Positions 33,164-35,477 of a DNA stretch of 35,477 nt are shown here, in pieces. A model generated the notes under the pieces. It did no database searches and was not told the DNA's origin. It was given only the letters and a program-made list of their open reading frames with translations. Within the stretch, counting starts at the first letter, position 1, and each line of letters starts with the position of its first letter. Position numbers and translations under genes: made by a program. Source of the DNA: B1 sp044370475 (GTDB lineage Bacteria; Bacteroidota; Bacteroidia; UKL13-3); contig JBILVK010000022.1 in the NCBI GenBank assembly GCA_044370475.1, positions 1 to 35,477 of the forward strand, in the 5' to 3' direction.

Positions 33164-33263
33164 GTGCGGATTACAAATCCGCACTAGCTTTTAAACATAA
33201 GTACTAACATTTTTGCTTTGCAATAGCTTAAATAAAGGCTGGTTCGGATTTGCAATCCGAACC
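33164..33263. repeat. Nested inverted-repeat element, copy C
   Basis: Left arm 33164-33188 has GTGCGGATTACAAATCCGC and right arm 33238-33263 has GGTTCGGATTTGCAATCCG. An AACAAAG flank precedes the left arm as in copy B. The element lies between converging gene ends, as copy A does. Confidence 0.75.
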
Positions 33264-33295
33264 CTTATCTGTATAAAAATGTATTTTGAAAATTC

Positions 33296-35344
33296 CTACG
33301 AAAAAAGCAGCTCTCTCAATTTTGCAGTAACCTTATCTGTATTGGGTAAAATTTCTGATTCTAATCCCATATTCATCGGAACCGCAGGTACATTCTTGGC
33401 GCCTAATGTCGCAACTGGACCATCCAATGAAGTAAAGCATTGTTGCATGATACGGGCGGCCAAAGATTCTGCAAAGGAATTGTTTAATGCCTCTTCTGTT
33501 AAGACCAAACATTTGCCATGCTTGCGAACTGCTGCCATCACCGCTTCTTCATCTAATGGCAATAAGCTTCTTAAATCTAATACCTCTACCTGACCTGGGA
33601 ATTCTTTTGCAGCTCCCAAGGCCCAATATACACCCATGCCATAGGTAACCACCACACAAGATTCGCCATTTTCTTGCGCTTCTTCACTGGCTTCTAATAC
33701 CGTATTGGCCTTGCCAAATGGCAATATATAATCTTCATCGGGCTCCACACAACGCGCCAACTCAGTACCCGGATTCTTGCTCCAATAAAGACCTTTGTGC
33801 TCCAACATAATGCAAGGATTGCCATCATAATAAGCAGCCTTCATTAAGCCTTTCATATCTGCAGCATTGCTTGGGTATGCTATCTTAATTCCCTTTAAAG
33901 TTAACAAGGTAGATTCTATACTTCCACTGTGGTACGGACCACCACCACCGTAAGCACCAATAGGAATACGTATTACCGCACTTACCGGATATTTACCCAT
34001 GGTTAAGTAACTCGATTTGGTTATCTCACAAACCAATTGGTTCATGCCTGTCCACACATAATCTGCAAACTGAATCTCTACAATAGGCTTTGCCCCAACA
34101 GCACTCATGCCCGCTGTAGAACCAACAATATATGCTTCTTGAATAGGTGTATTAAAAACCCTGTCCTCCCCATATTTTACGGCCAAAGTTGCTGCCTCTC
34201 TAAATACACCACCCAACCTTGCACCCACATCTTGTCCGTAAAACAAACACTCTGGATGCTTGGCCAACAACTCATCTACCGCATGTAAAGCGGCATCAAC
34301 CATTACCACAGGCTCCTTGCCCTCTGGCTTTCTATTGCCCACCTCATAAGCCGCACCACTTGGCGCATAAACAAAATCTTCTGCCGTGGAAGGATCTGGT
34401 TCTGGCGAAGCAACAGCCAATTTAAATTGTTGCGCTACCCTATCAATTTCAATTTCATCAATCTCTTTTAACTCCTCCTCGCTTACCCCAATACTCAATA
34501 AATGGGCATGTAATTTTGGAAGCGGTTCATCCTTTAAATGCTTGCTCATATCCTCATCTGTGCGGTACCATTCTTTACGTACCCCAGAAGTATGATGTCC
34601 CAACAAAGGAACTTTGGCATGCAACAAAATAGGCATGCGGTGCTCACGCACATAATCAATACACTGCAACACTGCGTTCCAAGATTTCAAGAAATCACTG
34701 CCATCCACACGCATGCGCTGCATTCCCTTAAATCCACCCGCATATTCATAAGCATCCATGGCACGCATCTCTGCACCATTGGCACTAATGCCCCAATCAT
34801 TGTCCTGAATCAAATAAATAATAGGCAATTTCTTTAATACTGCCATTTGCCAAGCCTCGGCAACTTCACCCTCTGTAACAGAACCATCGCCCAAACTACA
34901 AACCACAACAGGCCTTTCTTGCTCATCTATTAACCCTTGACTTTCCAAATAAGCAATGCCATGCGCCATACCCGTTGCCGGAATAGCCTGCATCCCTGTT
35001 GCACTGCTAGAATGCAACATACGCACAAAACCCTCACGCTTTAAGTTGGGGTGACCATAATAGGTTCTTCCACCAGAAAAAGGATCTTCGGCTTTGGCCA
35101 ATAATTGCAACATGAGCTCGTACGGACTCATTCCCATACCCAATAACATGCTCTCATCGCGGTAATAAGGCGCTGCAAAATCCACATCGGTCAGTTGCAT
35201 TCCCATGGCTAATTGTATGGCCTCATGTCCCCTACTTGTAGAGTGAACATACTTGGTAATAGGCCGATTAGCGTCGTATATATTGGCCATGGCTCTTGCC
35301 GCACACATATGCGAATAAGCCTCTAATAGAATTTCTTTGTCCAT
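33296..35344 (-). CDS. 2-oxoacid dehydrogenase E1, fused alpha and beta subunits
   Basis: About 682 residues from the ATG at 35344 (MDKEILLEAY); the upstream ATG at 35395 adds a poorly conserved extension. The N-terminal half is an E1-alpha domain with STSRGHEAIQLAMGMQL and the thiamine diphosphate motif GDGSVTEGE, with the paired Asn in YLIQDNDWGI. The C-terminal half is an E1-beta domain: YGQDVGARLGGVFREA, PIVEIQFADYVWTGMNQLVCE, and VVTYGMGVYWALGAAKEF. This fusion is common in Bacteroidota and serves branched-chain or pyruvate dehydrogenase complexes. The E2 and E3 genes are not in this window, so the substrate is not settled. Confidence 0.93.
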   Translation of the reverse strand: MDKEILLEAYSHMCAARAMANIYDANRPITKYVHSTSRGHEAIQLAMGMQLTDVDFAAPYYRDESMLLGMGMSPYELMLQLLAKAEDPFSGGRTYYGHPNLKREGFVRMLHSSSATGMQAIPATGMAHGIAYLESQGLIDEQERPVVVCSLGDGSVTEGEVAEAWQMAVLKKLPIIYLIQDNDWGISANGAEMRAMDAYEYAGGFKGMQRMRVDGSDFLKSWNAVLQCIDYVREHRMPILLHAKVPLLGHHTSGVRKEWYRTDEDMSKHLKDEPLPKLHAHLLSIGVSEEELKEIDEIEIDRVAQQFKLAVASPEPDPSTAEDFVYAPSGAAYEVGNRKPEGKEPVVMVDAALHAVDELLAKHPECLFYGQDVGARLGGVFREAATLAVKYGEDRVFNTPIQEAYIVGSTAGMSAVGAKPIVEIQFADYVWTGMNQLVCEITKSSYLTMGKYPVSAVIRIPIGAYGGGGPYHSGSIESTLLTLKGIKIAYPSNAADMKGLMKAAYYDGNPCIMLEHKGLYWSKNPGTELARCVEPDEDYILPFGKANTVLEASEEAQENGESCVVVTYGMGVYWALGAAKEFPGQVEVLDLRSLLPLDEEAVMAAVRKHGKCLVLTEEALNNSFAESLAARIMQQCFTSLDGPVATLGAKNVPAVPMNMGLESEILPNTDKVTAKLRELLFS

Positions 35345-35430
35345 AACAAGGTTTGCAAGTTTACTGATAAAACTGTAAGATTTATGCAGAATCAACCCAC
35401 AATCGCAATTTTATTTGTATGCCATGCCTT

Positions 35431-35460
35431 GGTTCAGCCCATCTAATTCCGGTTTGAACC
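35431..35460. repeat. Pair of iterated GGTTC words upstream of the E1 gene
   Basis: A one-mismatch copy, GGTTCAGCCC, at 35431-35440 is followed by an exact copy, GGTTTGAACC, at 35451-35460, the two facing each other 10 bases apart. They lie 87-116 bases upstream of the preferred E1 start. The window ends 17 bases beyond, with nothing else seen. Confidence 0.5.
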
Positions 35461-35477
35461 AACTGATTATAAAGCGT

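Overview
The window is a contiguous, AT-rich stretch of a Bacteroidota chromosome, probably a gliding or gliding-related lineage of the Chitinophagales/Sphingobacteriales/Cytophagales type. The evidence is a 287-residue housekeeping sigma factor of the Bacteroidota form, a secreted protein with a type IX secretion (T9SS) C-terminal sorting domain, the gliding lipoprotein GldH, a fused SpmA-SpmB gate protein, a fused alpha/beta 2-oxoacid dehydrogenase E1, and few Shine-Dalgarno-like leaders. Nearly all genes look intact. No rRNA, tRNA, CRISPR array or prophage was seen.

Layout. 1-3444: a truncated secreted sugar dehydrogenase, a divergent LD-carboxypeptidase, and a convergent SpmAB-like membrane protein. 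3753-6440: a T9SS cargo protein and an AAA ATPase/DUF4143 gene preceded by two tandem palindromes. 6626-10021: the primary sigma factor and the ferrous iron operon feoAB. 10295-12850: comM, then a single-domain Y1 (IS200-like/RAYT) transposase flanked by two oppositely oriented arrays of short palindromes. 12851-18489: a fucose locus with two GH29 alpha-L-fucosidases, a FucP-type symporter, a mutarotase, and an unusual nucleotidyltransferase-GHMP kinase fusion. 18809-22054: delta-prime clamp-loader subunit, PSP1/RicT-like protein and gldH, in a conserved-looking order. 22062-27674: FMN reductase, meaB GTPase, rpiB, a small lipoprotein, tatC and purL. 27772-29776: a membrane/protease cluster (M48, DUF4870, DUF2752, TM2). 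29951-35344: an orphan GNAT-like protein, a mazEF toxin-antitoxin pair, a small outer-membrane-type protein, and the fused E1 dehydrogenase.

The fucose genes form a coherent unit: fucosidases release L-fucose, FucP imports it, the mutarotase equilibrates anomers, and the fusion enzyme may activate it. Isomerase, classical kinase and aldolase genes are absent here. Delta-prime, RicT-like protein and GldH form a likely operon, as do feoA and feoB.

The most unusual signal is not a gene. A near-palindromic word, consensus CGGTYYGAACCAA, has 14 exact copies of its 10-base core in 35 kb, where well under one is expected. It lies in intergenic DNA and in all three reading frames of unrelated genes, on both strands. 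Three further repeat systems are present: RAYT-flanking palindrome arrays, a nested inverted repeat of about 100 bp in three intergenic copies, and an 81-bp tandem duplication between feoA and comM.
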